Source of the DNA: Butyricimonas virosa
GTDB lineage: Bacteria; Bacteroidota; Bacteroidia; Bacteroidales; Marinifilaceae
Length of the DNA stretch: 64,000 nt
Reading direction: 5' to 3'
NCBI RefSeq assembly: GCF_025148635.1
Contig: NZ_CP102269.1
Coordinates: 4,712,001-4,776,000, forward strand
Positions 36,658 through 45,359 of the stretch are shown here, piece by piece. Position numbers and translations under genes: made by a program. How positions within the stretch are numbered: position 1 is the first letter of the stretch; each line of letters opens with the position of its first letter. A model generated the notes under the pieces. The model was not told where the DNA came from. It worked only from the letters and a program-made list of their open reading frames with translations, and did no database searches.

Positions 36658-37075
36658 TCAATATTCAAGCAAAAACGAATCACAATTATCCCGATGTATC
36701 ACTTGGAAATCGCTATTCTCATAGGAATCCAAAAACAAACGAGGAATTTTCACCTTTTGATCTGGACTCCATTTAAATTCATTCCCTGTAATCTTTCCAT
36801 CTCGCTCCTCAACCAAATCAATCTCTTTTTGCTCTTTTGTTCGCCAAAACCATGAATTCCCCCACAAACGATTATACTCCAAAAACTTTTTCCTCTCCGA
36901 TATTAAAAAATTTTCCCACAAAGCCCCCCGATCAGTTCGTCCCTCAATTTGATTAAAATTGGCAATCAAGGCATTCCTAATCCCGTCATCATAGAAGTAT
37001 ATTTTCTTACTGGTTTTCAGCTCATTTCTTAAATTTCGGTTAAAAGAATAATACGATTTTTTTGGAATCAATTCC
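36658..37075 (-). pseudogene. C-terminal fragment of a DUF4143 AAA-type ATPase
   Basis: About 135 residues remain, including RNLRNELKTSKKIYFYDDGIRN, IEGRTDRGALWENFL and WFWRTKEQKEIDLV, the C-terminal nuclease-like DUF4143 part of a Bacteroidota ATPase family that is normally about 380-400 residues. The whole N-terminal ATPase is missing. The break coincides with the left copy of an imperfect direct repeat (37062-37127), so the gene was truncated by recombination there. There is no credible ATG at the new 5' end. Confidence 0.8.
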
Positions 37076-37127
37076 AAAAATTATTCAACTTTTTCGGAAT
37101 AGCCACCCGAATTTCATTGATCATTAC
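37062..37127. repeat. imperfect direct repeat, left copy
   Basis: The segment shares TTCAACTTTTTCGGAAT and CCCGAATTTCATTGA with 41237-41300 in the same orientation, with a few mismatches and one indel over about 65 bp. The two copies flank the glycosyltransferase and the IS21 element. The left copy forms the break point of the DUF4143 gene. Confidence 0.75.
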
Positions 37128-37237
37128 AAAAATCACTCTTTACACCCCGACTATGAGTTTTTTCGCTCCAAGTCTCAGAAAAACGCATACATTCTACGAA
37201 AAATGAAAAAATCCAGAAACACCTATCAACAACATCT

Positions 37238-38317
37238 TCATAAGATCGAACTTTTAGCCTTTCTTATTTTATCGTACCACTCATCTATCGAGAATCTTTT
37301 TAGTATTGTCTCTACAGCTTTAGGCGATAAACAGTCCCAGCGTTGTCTGTCTAAACATTGCAATATCGACTCTTTGAAAAGTTCAATATCCCGACAGCAT
37401 ATCATCCCATTGATATTTTGGTTAACAACCATATCAGCGCCCTCTCCATCCGCCACAACCGGAACGCATCCATACGACATTGATTCAAGCAAGGCATAGT
37501 TACAGAAAACAATCTCAGCTGGAAAAACGAATATTTTACTTCTTCGGAGTAACTCTTCTCCATTAGGAACAAAACCTAATATTGTAATCTTATCTTCAAG
37601 CCCGAGCTCTCTTATCTTTTCTAAAACTTCTTCTTGATACGCCGGCTCAATCAATATTTTTTTCTCATTCAAAATGCCGAATCCTGCAAGTGTAATTTTC
37701 AACGTCGGCATTTCATATAATAATCGCTTAAATACCTCCAGTAAAAACAAAACATGACGCTTCTTCCTCGGACTGTTCATAAATATAATATCTATATCTT
37801 TCTCATCATAGCTCAACAAATTCTGATTATGATATGGAATAGCATTGTGAACGAAACACAGCTTATCGTCCAAATTACATTTCCTTGCATCTTCCATTAG
37901 ATTATACTCCTTGGCTATTACCAAATCTGCCAATTTTAACACCTGCTTTATCAAATAAAGTTGTAATTTCCCCTGCGAGAATTCCTGCCCCCTTAATATT
38001 ACTATAAGATTGCGTCTGAACAATTTTGCAACAACAGCATAATATATGGCCATTCTACCACTACAATACAATTCTACATTTTTCGATTTAACCTTACACA
38101 AAGTACTGATAAACGTTTTTATACGTGCTATTCTTCCAGAAACTATTTGTGCATTTGCATTGTATTTATCTATGAATTTTTGACTATTTCCAGATACATC
38201 GCCGACCAGATATTTTATGGTCTCCTCATTCTTGGCATATACATCTGACTGATAGCCTATCTTATTGCTAAAGTATCCTAATCCGACACAAATAGTATCA
38301 ACATATTCTTTTCCCAT
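37238..38317 (-). CDS. glycosyltransferase family 4 protein, IS21 inserted at its start
   Basis: A GT-B transferase of about 359 residues. The donor-binding half shows DIIFMNSPRKKRHV, KITLAGFGIL, ITILGFVPNGEELL and the Glu region ALLESMSYGCVPVVADGEGADMV. The start ATG (38317-38315) lies inside the 8-bp target duplication of the IS21 element. Upstream codons (about 30) in the longer frame come from the IS end and are not native. The gene may be expressed poorly or from an IS-borne promoter. It lies outside the main run of locus 2, past that locus's terminator. Confidence 0.75.
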   Translation of the reverse strand: MGKEYVDTICVGLGYFSNKIGYQSDVYAKNEETIKYLVGDVSGNSQKFIDKYNANAQIVSGRIARIKTFISTLCKVKSKNVELYCSGRMAIYYAVVAKLFRRNLIVILRGQEFSQGKLQLYLIKQVLKLADLVIAKEYNLMEDARKCNLDDKLCFVHNAIPYHNQNLLSYDEKDIDIIFMNSPRKKRHVLFLLEVFKRLLYEMPTLKITLAGFGILNEKKILIEPAYQEEVLEKIRELGLEDKITILGFVPNGEELLRRSKIFVFPAEIVFCNYALLESMSYGCVPVVADGEGADMVVNQNINGMICCRDIELFKESILQCLDRQRWDCLSPKAVETILKRFSIDEWYDKIRKAKSSIL

Positions 38318-38320
38318 AAT
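38313..38320. repeat. IS21 target-site duplication, left copy
   Basis: CCCATAAT directly abuts the left IS end and is repeated exactly at 41101-41108. Confidence 0.9.
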
Positions 38321-38326
38321 TACATA

Positions 38327-38623
38327 TTCCGGAGCATACCCGTTCACTTTCCGGCAGCCTATAAAGCATAAAATAGCCTTTAAAAGCACAATTTTATATC
38401 CGTTCATCCCCTAAAAGGATGAAAAAATGGATAACCAGACATTAAAATCTCGATTTTTCCGGAGCATATCCGTCCACCTCCGAGAATTGCAGGTTGTAGC
38501 ACCTTTTTTCCGGAGCATACCCGTTCACTTTAGACGTATGCCTTCAGATTTTCCGGAGTATATCCGTTCAATCGTGCATAGAATTGTCTGCGTATATCTT
38601 CGTTTCCGGAGCATATCCGTTCA
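38327..38623 (+). repeat. iterated IS21 end repeats (five copies)
   Basis: Copies of TTCCGGAGCATAnCCGTTCA start at 38327, 38457, 38508, 38551 and 38604, with a half copy at about 38395. The last four are 43-53 bp apart. They are the likely IstA binding sites. Two inverted copies at the right end are at 41052-41070 and 41075-41094. Confidence 0.85.
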
Positions 38624-38681
38624 TTCTTTCTCCGGTTTCAGTTTCCTTTGTGCTGATAAATTTATACGCAACAGCACAGTC

Positions 38682-40283
38682 ATGGCAGGAACAACAAAGG
38701 ATATGAGTCTGATAAAACAAGTACTCCAGCTCAAGCAGGCCGGAGAATCCAACCGCGGTATAAGCCGCAAGTTACCGATTGACAAGGAAACCGTCAACGG
38801 TTATGTGAATACAGTAAAAGCCAACGGATGGAACATCAGCGACCTCCTTGAGATTGACGATCCCGAGTTGGAACGGATGTTCCATGCCGGTTCTCCGGCA
38901 TATACGGACAGGAGAATGGAAGAGTTCCTGATCCTGCTCCCTAGATACAAGGAACTGCTGGCGGATCCCAAATCCCATGTAAGCCGTCAGGTCCTGTTCG
39001 ATGAATACCGTGCGACTCATCCCGACGGTTACGGCAAGTCACAGTTCTATTATCATCTGAAGCAGAATCTCGTTGCGAAGAAGGATGTTACAGCCGTACT
39101 TGCCAACACCTACAGACCGGGTGAGAAACTCATGGTGGACTTTGCCGGTGACAAGCTCAGTTATGTGGATGCCGCAACCGGAGAAATTATCAAGGTGGAG
39201 GTGTTTGTCGCCTGCCTGCCTTACAGCGACTATACCTATGTGATATGTGTACCTTCGCAGAAGACGGAGGACTTCCTGTATGCCATAAGGATGTGCCTGG
39301 AACATCTGGGCGGTGTACCACCCATACTGACTCCTGACAATCTCAAATCAGCGGTAATCAGCAATGACCGGCATGAGCCGAAGCTGAACAAGGCTCTTGA
39401 GGACATGGGCAACTACTACCATTTTGTAGTGCTGCCATGTGACCCGGCATCGCCGACACAGAAGGCTCTGGTAGAAGACTCCGTAAGAATTACATATAAC
39501 CGTATTTATGCCAGATTGCGTAACTGCATCTTTCATTCACTCATGGAACTGAACCGTGCCGTATGGAAGCTGATGGAAAGGCACAACCGAACCCGTATGC
39601 AGAAGCGTCCCTACAGCCGTGAGGAGCGTTTTCATGCCAAGGAGAAGGAGCTGCTGAAACCCTTGAAACCGGAACCCTATGAAATGCGCCTGTATGCCGA
39701 TCTGAAAGTACAGGCAAACTGCCATGTGGAGCTGAGACAGGACAAGGTGACCCATTTTTACTCCGTCCCCTATATCCATGTAGGAAAACAGGCAAGAGTA
39801 GTCTTTACCCGTTCATGGGTCAAGGCCTATGTGGAGCAGAAACTGGTAGCTTCACATATCCGCAGCCATACATACGGCTATACCACAGTCAGGGAACATC
39901 TCGCATCCAGCTGCAGGGTGATTATGGAGCGTTCGGCAGCCTATTATGTGGAGAAAGCAAAAGATATATCACCTGACTGTCATGAGTATGTAAAAAGAAT
40001 CTTTGACCCCAAACGTACCACACAGCCTGAAGAGGTGTATTACAAGCTGTGCAACTCCATAGTCAGCCTCAGAAGGAAGTATGACCTTGCCACGTTTGAC
40101 CTTACCTGCCGCCAGTGCATGGAGTACGGTATTTACTCCTACAGCAAGTTTGAAGCCATACTCAGACGTAACGGCATGAATGCATCCGCAGACGAGACGG
40201 TAATCTTCCATGCGCCTACACCGTCAAACCACGGAAACATGCGTGGAAAAAGCTATTTTACAGGAAATGACATGAACAAATAA
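38682..40283 (+). CDS. istA: IS21-family transposase IstA
   Basis: The DDE transposase of the element, 533 residues from the ATG at 38682 (MAGTTKDMSLIKQV). The frame is open upstream to 38427, but that part runs through the terminal repeats and is not coding. An N-terminal helix-turn-helix (QAGESNRGISRKLPI) precedes the catalytic core: Asp in MVDFAGDKLSYVD, Asp in ILTPDNLKSAV, Glu in TQKALVEDSVRITYNR. A C-terminal beta-barrel follows. It is six bases upstream of istB. Confidence 0.95.
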   Translation: MAGTTKDMSLIKQVLQLKQAGESNRGISRKLPIDKETVNGYVNTVKANGWNISDLLEIDDPELERMFHAGSPAYTDRRMEEFLILLPRYKELLADPKSHVSRQVLFDEYRATHPDGYGKSQFYYHLKQNLVAKKDVTAVLANTYRPGEKLMVDFAGDKLSYVDAATGEIIKVEVFVACLPYSDYTYVICVPSQKTEDFLYAIRMCLEHLGGVPPILTPDNLKSAVISNDRHEPKLNKALEDMGNYYHFVVLPCDPASPTQKALVEDSVRITYNRIYARLRNCIFHSLMELNRAVWKLMERHNRTRMQKRPYSREERFHAKEKELLKPLKPEPYEMRLYADLKVQANCHVELRQDKVTHFYSVPYIHVGKQARVVFTRSWVKAYVEQKLVASHIRSHTYGYTTVREHLASSCRVIMERSAAYYVEKAKDISPDCHEYVKRIFDPKRTTQPEEVYYKLCNSIVSLRRKYDLATFDLTCRQCMEYGIYSYSKFEAILRRNGMNASADETVIFHAPTPSNHGNMRGKSYFTGNDMNK

Positions 40284-40289
40284 CAATAA

Positions 40290-41018
40290 ATGATTATGAG
40301 CAACGAAACAGAAAGAACACTGCACGAGCTGAAGCTTCCAGGAATGGCAAGCTGCTGGAGCTCCCTGGAAGAAACACATCAGTTGGACAAGCTTACCCTG
40401 CGTGAAGGCATGCAGATCATGCTCCAGTACGAACGTGACACAAGAGGTAACAACCGTATACAGCGTCTTATAAAAAATGCCGGCTTCCGTCTGAGAGCCT
40501 CGATGGAAGAACTTGAAACGGACACGGCAAGGGGAATACAGGCCTGCTCTGCTGCCGACCTTGCAACCGGAAATTACATCACGGGCGGAATGACGGTCAT
40601 CATTACCGGACCGGCAGGGACCGGAAAGTCCTACTTCGCCTGTGCCTTGGGTGACAGGGCATGCAGGAACGGCCGGAAGGTACTGTACTTCACGATGAAC
40701 ATGCTCATCGAGAACCTGAAGCTTGTACATCTGGAAGGACGGGAGACAAATTTCTTCCGAAAGCTTAACGCACATGATCTTCTGATCATAGATGATTTTG
40801 GGATGGTCAAGCTGGACGGACAGGTACAACATGACTTTGAACAGATCATAGATGACCGGTACAACCGGAAAGCACTCATCCTGGCCAGCCAGCTTCCCGT
40901 TGCAGACTGGTATGATGTGTTCCAAAGCGAGCTCATTGCAGAAGCCTGTCTGGACAGAATTGTGCATAAGGCAATAAAATTTGACCTCAAAGGAGAGAGC
41001 CTAAGAAAGAAGTATTAA
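40290..41018 (+). CDS. istB: IS21-family helper ATPase IstB
   Basis: An AAA+ ATPase of 242 residues, related to DnaC, that assembles on DNA and directs IstA to the target. Walker A is ITGPAGTGKSYFACAL (about residues 108-123) and Walker B LLIIDDFGM. The N-terminal ELKLPGMASCWSSLEE is the IstA-contact region typical of the family. A second ATG six bases in could also be the start. Confidence 0.95.
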   Translation: MIMSNETERTLHELKLPGMASCWSSLEETHQLDKLTLREGMQIMLQYERDTRGNNRIQRLIKNAGFRLRASMEELETDTARGIQACSAADLATGNYITGGMTVIITGPAGTGKSYFACALGDRACRNGRKVLYFTMNMLIENLKLVHLEGRETNFFRKLNAHDLLIIDDFGMVKLDGQVQHDFEQIIDDRYNRKALILASQLPVADWYDVFQSELIAEACLDRIVHKAIKFDLKGESLRKKY

Positions 41019-41100
41019 CTTTGCCAACGATACTGAATACTAACTGGGGACTGAACGGATATCACCGGAAATGCTGAACGGGTATCCACCGGAATATGCA

Positions 41101-41108
41101 CCCATAAT
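41101..41108. repeat. IS21 target-site duplication, right copy
   Basis: CCCATAAT follows the right IS end at base 41100 and matches 38313-38320 exactly. Confidence 0.9.
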
Positions 41109-41236
41109 CACTTCTTCATACTTAACACGAGTTCAATAAGTATCACCTGAAAGTCACTATTTTCGTATAAATCCCGAAACTCGCAATTTCCGTTTGATCA
41201 TAATTGTTTCATATTTCGCCAAAAATATAACTTTTT

Positions 41237-41300
41237 CGAAATCAGTTCCAAAATTTTTCAACTTTTTCGGAATCACTACCCGAATTTCATTGACCACTAC
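41237..41300. repeat. imperfect direct repeat, right copy
   Basis: Right copy of the repeat described at 37062-37127. The 269-bp gap in which it lies holds no convincing gene; a 63-codon frame over it (41157-41348) runs through the neighbouring terminator. Confidence 0.75.
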
Positions 41301-41324
41301 CCCACAAAAACAATTTACCCACAA

Positions 41325-41351
41325 ACAAAAAAGCCCTGGTATTCCCAAGGC
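41325..41351 (-). terminator. terminator after locus 2 (minus strand)
   Basis: On the minus strand GCCTTGG, a five-base loop and CCAGGGC (one G-U pair; 41351-41333) are followed by TTTTTTGTTT. It lies 27 bp past the stop of the WecA-like gene and closes polysaccharide locus 2. Confidence 0.8.
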
Positions 41352-41377
41352 TCAATTCTTTTATACAAAATTTCAAA

Positions 41378-42334
41378 TCACTTCACCATCAAGTGTAACT
41401 TGAAATACTTTCTCATAAACAACACGTACCCAATCCCCAATACGGCAACACTTCCCCCCAAACAGGCATAATGCATCCCCGGCATAGCCAGATAAACCGC
41501 CACGATCACGGCTTGTACCACCATATACAACAAAGAAACCACCACGTGAGGAATCTTCAATTCGTTCGCCATCAACTGGTACATATGCTTCCGATGCGGT
41601 AACCCGATATTCTCGTGTAACATCAACCGATGTATGATTGTCAGTACACTATCCACTCCGTAAACTGCCAAAAATATAATATAACTCCAATCCCCCGTTT
41701 CCAGAATCAACCGCCCTAGTAAAAACAAAATCACGAAAGCAATGCTCACCGCCCCTACATCCCCTGCAAAACACTTCGCCTTCCGCCTGAAATTAAACCC
41801 ATCAAACACCAACACCGCCACCATCATCGTGTAAATCATCCTCTCGTCAACAAAAGGAACAACCCATCCATTCACATACGCCAATCCCCCCAACACCACC
41901 AAACTATATCCCCCCGTGATCCCGTTAATTCCATCCATGAAATTGTAAGCATTAATGATCCCCGTGCAGACAACCAAAGCCACCACCACGTACCACCAAG
42001 GTAACGACACCATTCCCCACTGATAAAACATCAATAACATCGCCACAAAATGTACCACCAACCTTACCCGCTGCGTCACGGACCGCACATCATCCACAAA
42101 ACTCACCCCTGCAATCAACGTCAACCCCAGCATAAACCACGGAAAACTAAACCCACTAGCAACAAAATAAACCAAGGCCCCCACGTAAAACACAACCCCT
42201 CCTCCCCGCAACGTGATTCTTGTGTGAGAACTCCTCTCGTTCGGCTTATCAATAATATTAAAATGATCTGCCACCCGGAAATAGAGCAACTCCACCCCCA
42301 GTAGCACCACAAACACTACTAAATAATACAACAT
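41378..42334 (-). CDS. WecA/MraY-family polyprenyl-phosphate sugar-1-phosphate transferase, locus 2
   Basis: A 318-residue membrane enzyme that starts lipid-linked glycan assembly. Motifs are RSSHTRITLRGGG, SFVDDVRS, YNFMDGINGITGG, FAGDVGAVSIAF, VYGVDSVLTIIHRL and the cytoplasmic GLPHRKHMYQL loop, all typical of the WecA/WbcO branch. It is the last gene of locus 2, followed by a terminator. The partial paralogue at 1-720 is highly similar in these motifs. A 98-bp gap with AT-rich repeats separates it from the epimerase. Confidence 0.93.
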   Translation of the reverse strand: MLYYLVVFVVLLGVELLYFRVADHFNIIDKPNERSSHTRITLRGGGVVFYVGALVYFVASGFSFPWFMLGLTLIAGVSFVDDVRSVTQRVRLVVHFVAMLLMFYQWGMVSLPWWYVVVALVVCTGIINAYNFMDGINGITGGYSLVVLGGLAYVNGWVVPFVDERMIYTMMVAVLVFDGFNFRRKAKCFAGDVGAVSIAFVILFLLGRLILETGDWSYIIFLAVYGVDSVLTIIHRLMLHENIGLPHRKHMYQLMANELKIPHVVVSLLYMVVQAVIVAVYLAMPGMHYACLGGSVAVLGIGYVLFMRKYFKLHLMVK

Positions 42335-42432
42335 GGAAACTAAAAGTTAAGAACTAAAAGATAAAAGTATCCCGAAATTGAATGATCCTACAATTCAACA
42401 ATCAGCTAATCGAAAATCGCTCAATTTAAAAT

Positions 42433-43392
42433 CTAAAATTTACAATTAGTAAACGATCTTATCGTTTTCCTCAGCCCTTCCACCGCCGTCACCGGCATCC
42501 GTTCAATCCCCAACGCCCGCTTGATCTTCTCGTTCGACACCACGTAATTTTCTGTCAATTTTCTCAACCGTTCCAAATTCAACGGCAAATGCAACAGCGT
42601 CCCCAACCCCGCACACTCCTTCATCAACCCCTTGTTCATCCGCCAAATATGCGCCTTCTTCCCCATCACCTCACACATCTCCCGTATCAACTCGTTCGTT
42701 GACAATGCCTCATCATCCGCCATGTGATAAATCCCCGACGGAACCTCTTTTTCAATCAACCCATTCACCACGTAACAAAGATTATCCACCGAAGTAAACG
42801 ACCTCCTGTTCTCGAAATCCCCCAACGGCCACGGTAACCCCTTCTTCACCACACTATACAGCAAATTCAAGTTCCCCTTATTCCCCGGCCCATGAATCAT
42901 GCAAGGCCGCAAAATATACACCTGCTTTCCGTGCATTTTCAATTCTCCATTTTCAATTTTCAATTGTTCAAGGATGTAATTCTCTGCCGCAATCTTGCTC
43001 TCCCCGTAAGGTCCCCTCGGTGTCGGGATCACCTCCTCCGTCAACTTATCCCCCACCACAAAATCCGCTGCCGCCTTCACCGAACTAAAGAAAATAAACT
43101 TTTTCGCCGAAGACCTCACGAAAAAATCAAATACCTTCCGTGTCAATCCCGTATTTATTGTAAAATACGTCTCCGCCAACGCCTCATTTTTCGTGTCATG
43201 CGCCTTCCCCGCCAAATGTACAATCGCATCAATTCCCTCTACCTTCTCCAATTCTTCCCACGAATACGTCCTCGCCACTCCTTCTTTCTTCGGGGCAACA
43301 ATATCCACCCCATAAAGAACATGCCGCTCTTTCAGAGACAACACGAGATTAGAACCCACGAAACCGTGAATCCCTGTAATAAGAATATTCAT
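42433..43392 (-). CDS. NAD-dependent epimerase/dehydratase, locus 2
   Basis: A 319-residue extended SDR, paralogous to 717-1619. The Rossmann motif is ILITGIHGFVGSNLV, and the catalytic Tyr/Lys are in GPYGESKIAAEN. DEALSTNELIREMCEVMG and NLERLRKLTENYV fit WbpV-like UDP-sugar reductases/epimerases that pair with WecA-like transferases. Between the catalytic helix and YILRP it carries an extra segment, LKIENGELKM, encoded by a TTTTCAATT-type repeat that is otherwise intergenic in this genome. Probably supplies the initiating sugar. Confidence 0.87.
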   Translation of the reverse strand: MNILITGIHGFVGSNLVLSLKERHVLYGVDIVAPKKEGVARTYSWEELEKVEGIDAIVHLAGKAHDTKNEALAETYFTINTGLTRKVFDFFVRSSAKKFIFFSSVKAAADFVVGDKLTEEVIPTPRGPYGESKIAAENYILEQLKIENGELKMHGKQVYILRPCMIHGPGNKGNLNLLYSVVKKGLPWPLGDFENRRSFTSVDNLCYVVNGLIEKEVPSGIYHMADDEALSTNELIREMCEVMGKKAHIWRMNKGLMKECAGLGTLLHLPLNLERLRKLTENYVVSNEKIKRALGIERMPVTAVEGLRKTIRSFTNCKF

Positions 43393-43428
43393 TAATTACT
43401 ATAAAATCACTATTTACATTACTATCAA

Positions 43429-44163
43429 CTACCTATTTTTCTTTATGAAAAATAAAGAAAAGAAATCGTATATAAATAAAATCGGAAATTCTATTAAAAC
43501 ATTATACAATCGTTTAAACATTCCTTTCTCTTTGTATAAGCGATAAAAAGCTCTTAAGTGATATTTTTCAGACCATTTAGGAAAATATTCTAACCCAACT
43601 GAAGCCTGACGCAAATATCCCCCACACGTGAAACTAATTCCTTTAAAACCCTGTTTATGTAATTGAACAATAAACTTTTCTTGTAAAATTGCCCCCATTC
43701 CAACAACGACAAAATCAGGATCTAAATCAACAATTTCATTCATACATTCTAACCTTTCTTGATCGGATCCAAAATAACCATTTCTAAAACCTTTAATTTG
43801 AATAGTGGGATATGTAGCACGTATAAGCCTAACTGTCGTCTCTATTTCATTTTGTTTAGCGCCTACAAAATATATAGTTTCTCGACTATTTTTAAGCCTT
43901 GCAAATAAATCTCTAGCAACCGTAGTCATATCAAAACTACGCCTTGTAATTTTATATTTATAAAATATCCTAATATATATACACATTAAAATACCATCTA
44001 CAAATAATCCATCCAACTGATTATATAAATCTATATTTTTTCGAAGTAAATGATATCCATAAGGATTAATAAAAGAATAAACTTTGTTTTTCTTCTCAAA
44101 AACAATAGCATTATAATTATCCTCAGATAATTTTATCTTTCGGATAAAACACAAGATATTCAT
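43429..44163 (-). CDS. WecG/TagA/CpsF-family glycosyltransferase (GT26)
   Basis: A 244-residue transferase of the kind that adds the second sugar to lipid-linked GlcNAc. It has FVDGILMCIYI with the conserved D-G, FVGAKQNEIETTV, and DPDFVVVGMGAILQEKFI, a variant of the family motif PD-V-VG-G-P-QE. A GGYLRQAS stretch follows. C-terminal basic and hydrophobic residues suggest membrane attachment. It is 26 bp downstream of the family-4 transferase in the same operon. Confidence 0.85.
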   Translation of the reverse strand: MNILCFIRKIKLSEDNYNAIVFEKKNKVYSFINPYGYHLLRKNIDLYNQLDGLFVDGILMCIYIRIFYKYKITRRSFDMTTVARDLFARLKNSRETIYFVGAKQNEIETTVRLIRATYPTIQIKGFRNGYFGSDQERLECMNEIVDLDPDFVVVGMGAILQEKFIVQLHKQGFKGISFTCGGYLRQASVGLEYFPKWSEKYHLRAFYRLYKEKGMFKRLYNVLIEFPILFIYDFFSLFFIKKNR

Positions 44164-44189
44164 TTGTATAAATTCTTAGAAATAAAAAA

Positions 44190-45359
44190 TTATTCTCTAT
44201 AAGATTCTAAGTTTACCATAGCATCATCCACTATCGTCTGAGCTATCGTAAAATAAGACAATTTACGTCCTATCAATTGTGCTCCATTTTTATATAGCCC
44301 CCACTGTTCTTTGATTTTCAGTATTTTTTTTTCCAATTCCTCAATATCACCAGCATTAAACAGGAACAACCCATTGCCATCTACCAAATGTTCAGTCGTT
44401 GTCGTTTTCCTTATAAGTAAAGGTGTACCTACAGAAATAGAATCTTCATTCAACGTAGTATGATGTATTGGCCAACAAGCAACATCACCAAGTTTAAGTA
44501 ATTCTAAGGATGTTAATCTATCACACCATCCATATTTCACTATCCAATTTTTAGCTTTAACTAAATTCTCACATTCTTGATCTAAATATGTTCCGAAAAG
44601 AAGTAAAACAACATTAGTATTTATTTTTCGAATATTCTCTACTGCTGTCACAAGAAACTCCGTTCCTTTAAATTTACCCATCTTACCTCCAGACACAACA
44701 ACAAAAGAATCAAGAGGTATATTATATTTTTTTCGCAATTCGTTCTTATCCGGTAAAGAATTAGCCAATTTAGTATCACATCCTATTGGAAGAAATTTCA
44801 TTTTCTTTTTAGAAATACCATAATGTGATAACAAAAAATTACATCGTGAAGGTGTTACTCCGTAATATTTAGTCACAAATAAAGCAATAAATTTATGCAT
44901 TAATGTAAGAAAAAACTTAAAATATAAATATTCTGAAATCTTTGTTGATGCAGCATTTCTCTCGTCATTATGAGAATCTATAAAATACTGAACTTTGGGA
45001 TGTAACAATTTATAAAATGAACAAATAATTGTTGCAAAATTTGTCATTTCATGATAAAAAATTATATCCGGAGCCTCCTTCTTCAATGCTTTATATAAAT
45101 TATAAGTAAACACAACATGCGTTCCCAACAATCTACAAGCATTAATTCGAATAACTTTTACGTTATTAATATAATATTCTTTCCCCTTAGACAAAATTTC
45201 ATCAATTTGTTCTTGTTTCAACCAATGAGGAAAGAATTTATTAGTCGAAATCATTGTCACGTCATGCTCTAACTCTACTTGATATTCTGGAATAAGATTT
45301 TCCTGATATCCCCAATGATCAAAATAAGATTGAGATATACACAAATGAACTATTTTCAT
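44190..45359 (-). CDS. glycosyltransferase family 4
   Basis: A 389-residue GT-B transferase. The N-terminal domain begins KIVHLCISQSYFDHWG. The C-terminal domain has VVVSGGKMGKFKGTEFLV, WCDRLTSLELLKLGD and a degenerate acidic motif near TLNEDSISVGTPLLIRK, where the usual E-x7-E is modified. It starts at the same base at which the dehydrogenase stops (45359). Donor and acceptor unknown. Confidence 0.8.
   Translation of the reverse strand: MKIVHLCISQSYFDHWGYQENLIPEYQVELEHDVTMISTNKFFPHWLKQEQIDEILSKGKEYYINNVKVIRINACRLLGTHVVFTYNLYKALKKEAPDIIFYHEMTNFATIICSFYKLLHPKVQYFIDSHNDERNAASTKISEYLYFKFFLTLMHKFIALFVTKYYGVTPSRCNFLLSHYGISKKKMKFLPIGCDTKLANSLPDKNELRKKYNIPLDSFVVVSGGKMGKFKGTEFLVTAVENIRKINTNVVLLLFGTYLDQECENLVKAKNWIVKYGWCDRLTSLELLKLGDVACWPIHHTTLNEDSISVGTPLLIRKTTTTEHLVDGNGLFLFNAGDIEELEKKILKIKEQWGLYKNGAQLIGRKLSYFTIAQTIVDDAMVNLESYRE

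Larger units (their letters stand above)
38321..41100 (+). mobile_element. complete IS21-family insertion sequence (2780 bp)
   Basis: Two genes, istA then istB, are framed by terminal inverted repeats. The left end TACATATTCCGGAGCATACC and the reverse complement of the right end TGCATATTCCGGTGGATACC agree at 23 of the first 26 positions. An 8-bp duplication (CCCATAAT) flanks it. Both frames are intact, so it may be active. Its base composition is more GC-rich than the glycan genes around it. The left end carries five copies of a TTCCGGAGCATAnCCGTTCA unit and the right end two inverted copies. Confidence 0.95.

Noticed and set aside
38427..38681. N-terminal extension of IstA by 85 codons
   Set aside because: It runs through the iterated IS end repeats, giving repeated peptide strings; IS21 transposases start near MAGTTKD.
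41157..41348. A 63-codon minus-strand frame between the IS and the locus 2 terminator
   Set aside because: It overlaps the terminator hairpin and the direct repeat, and no homologous protein pattern is recognised.
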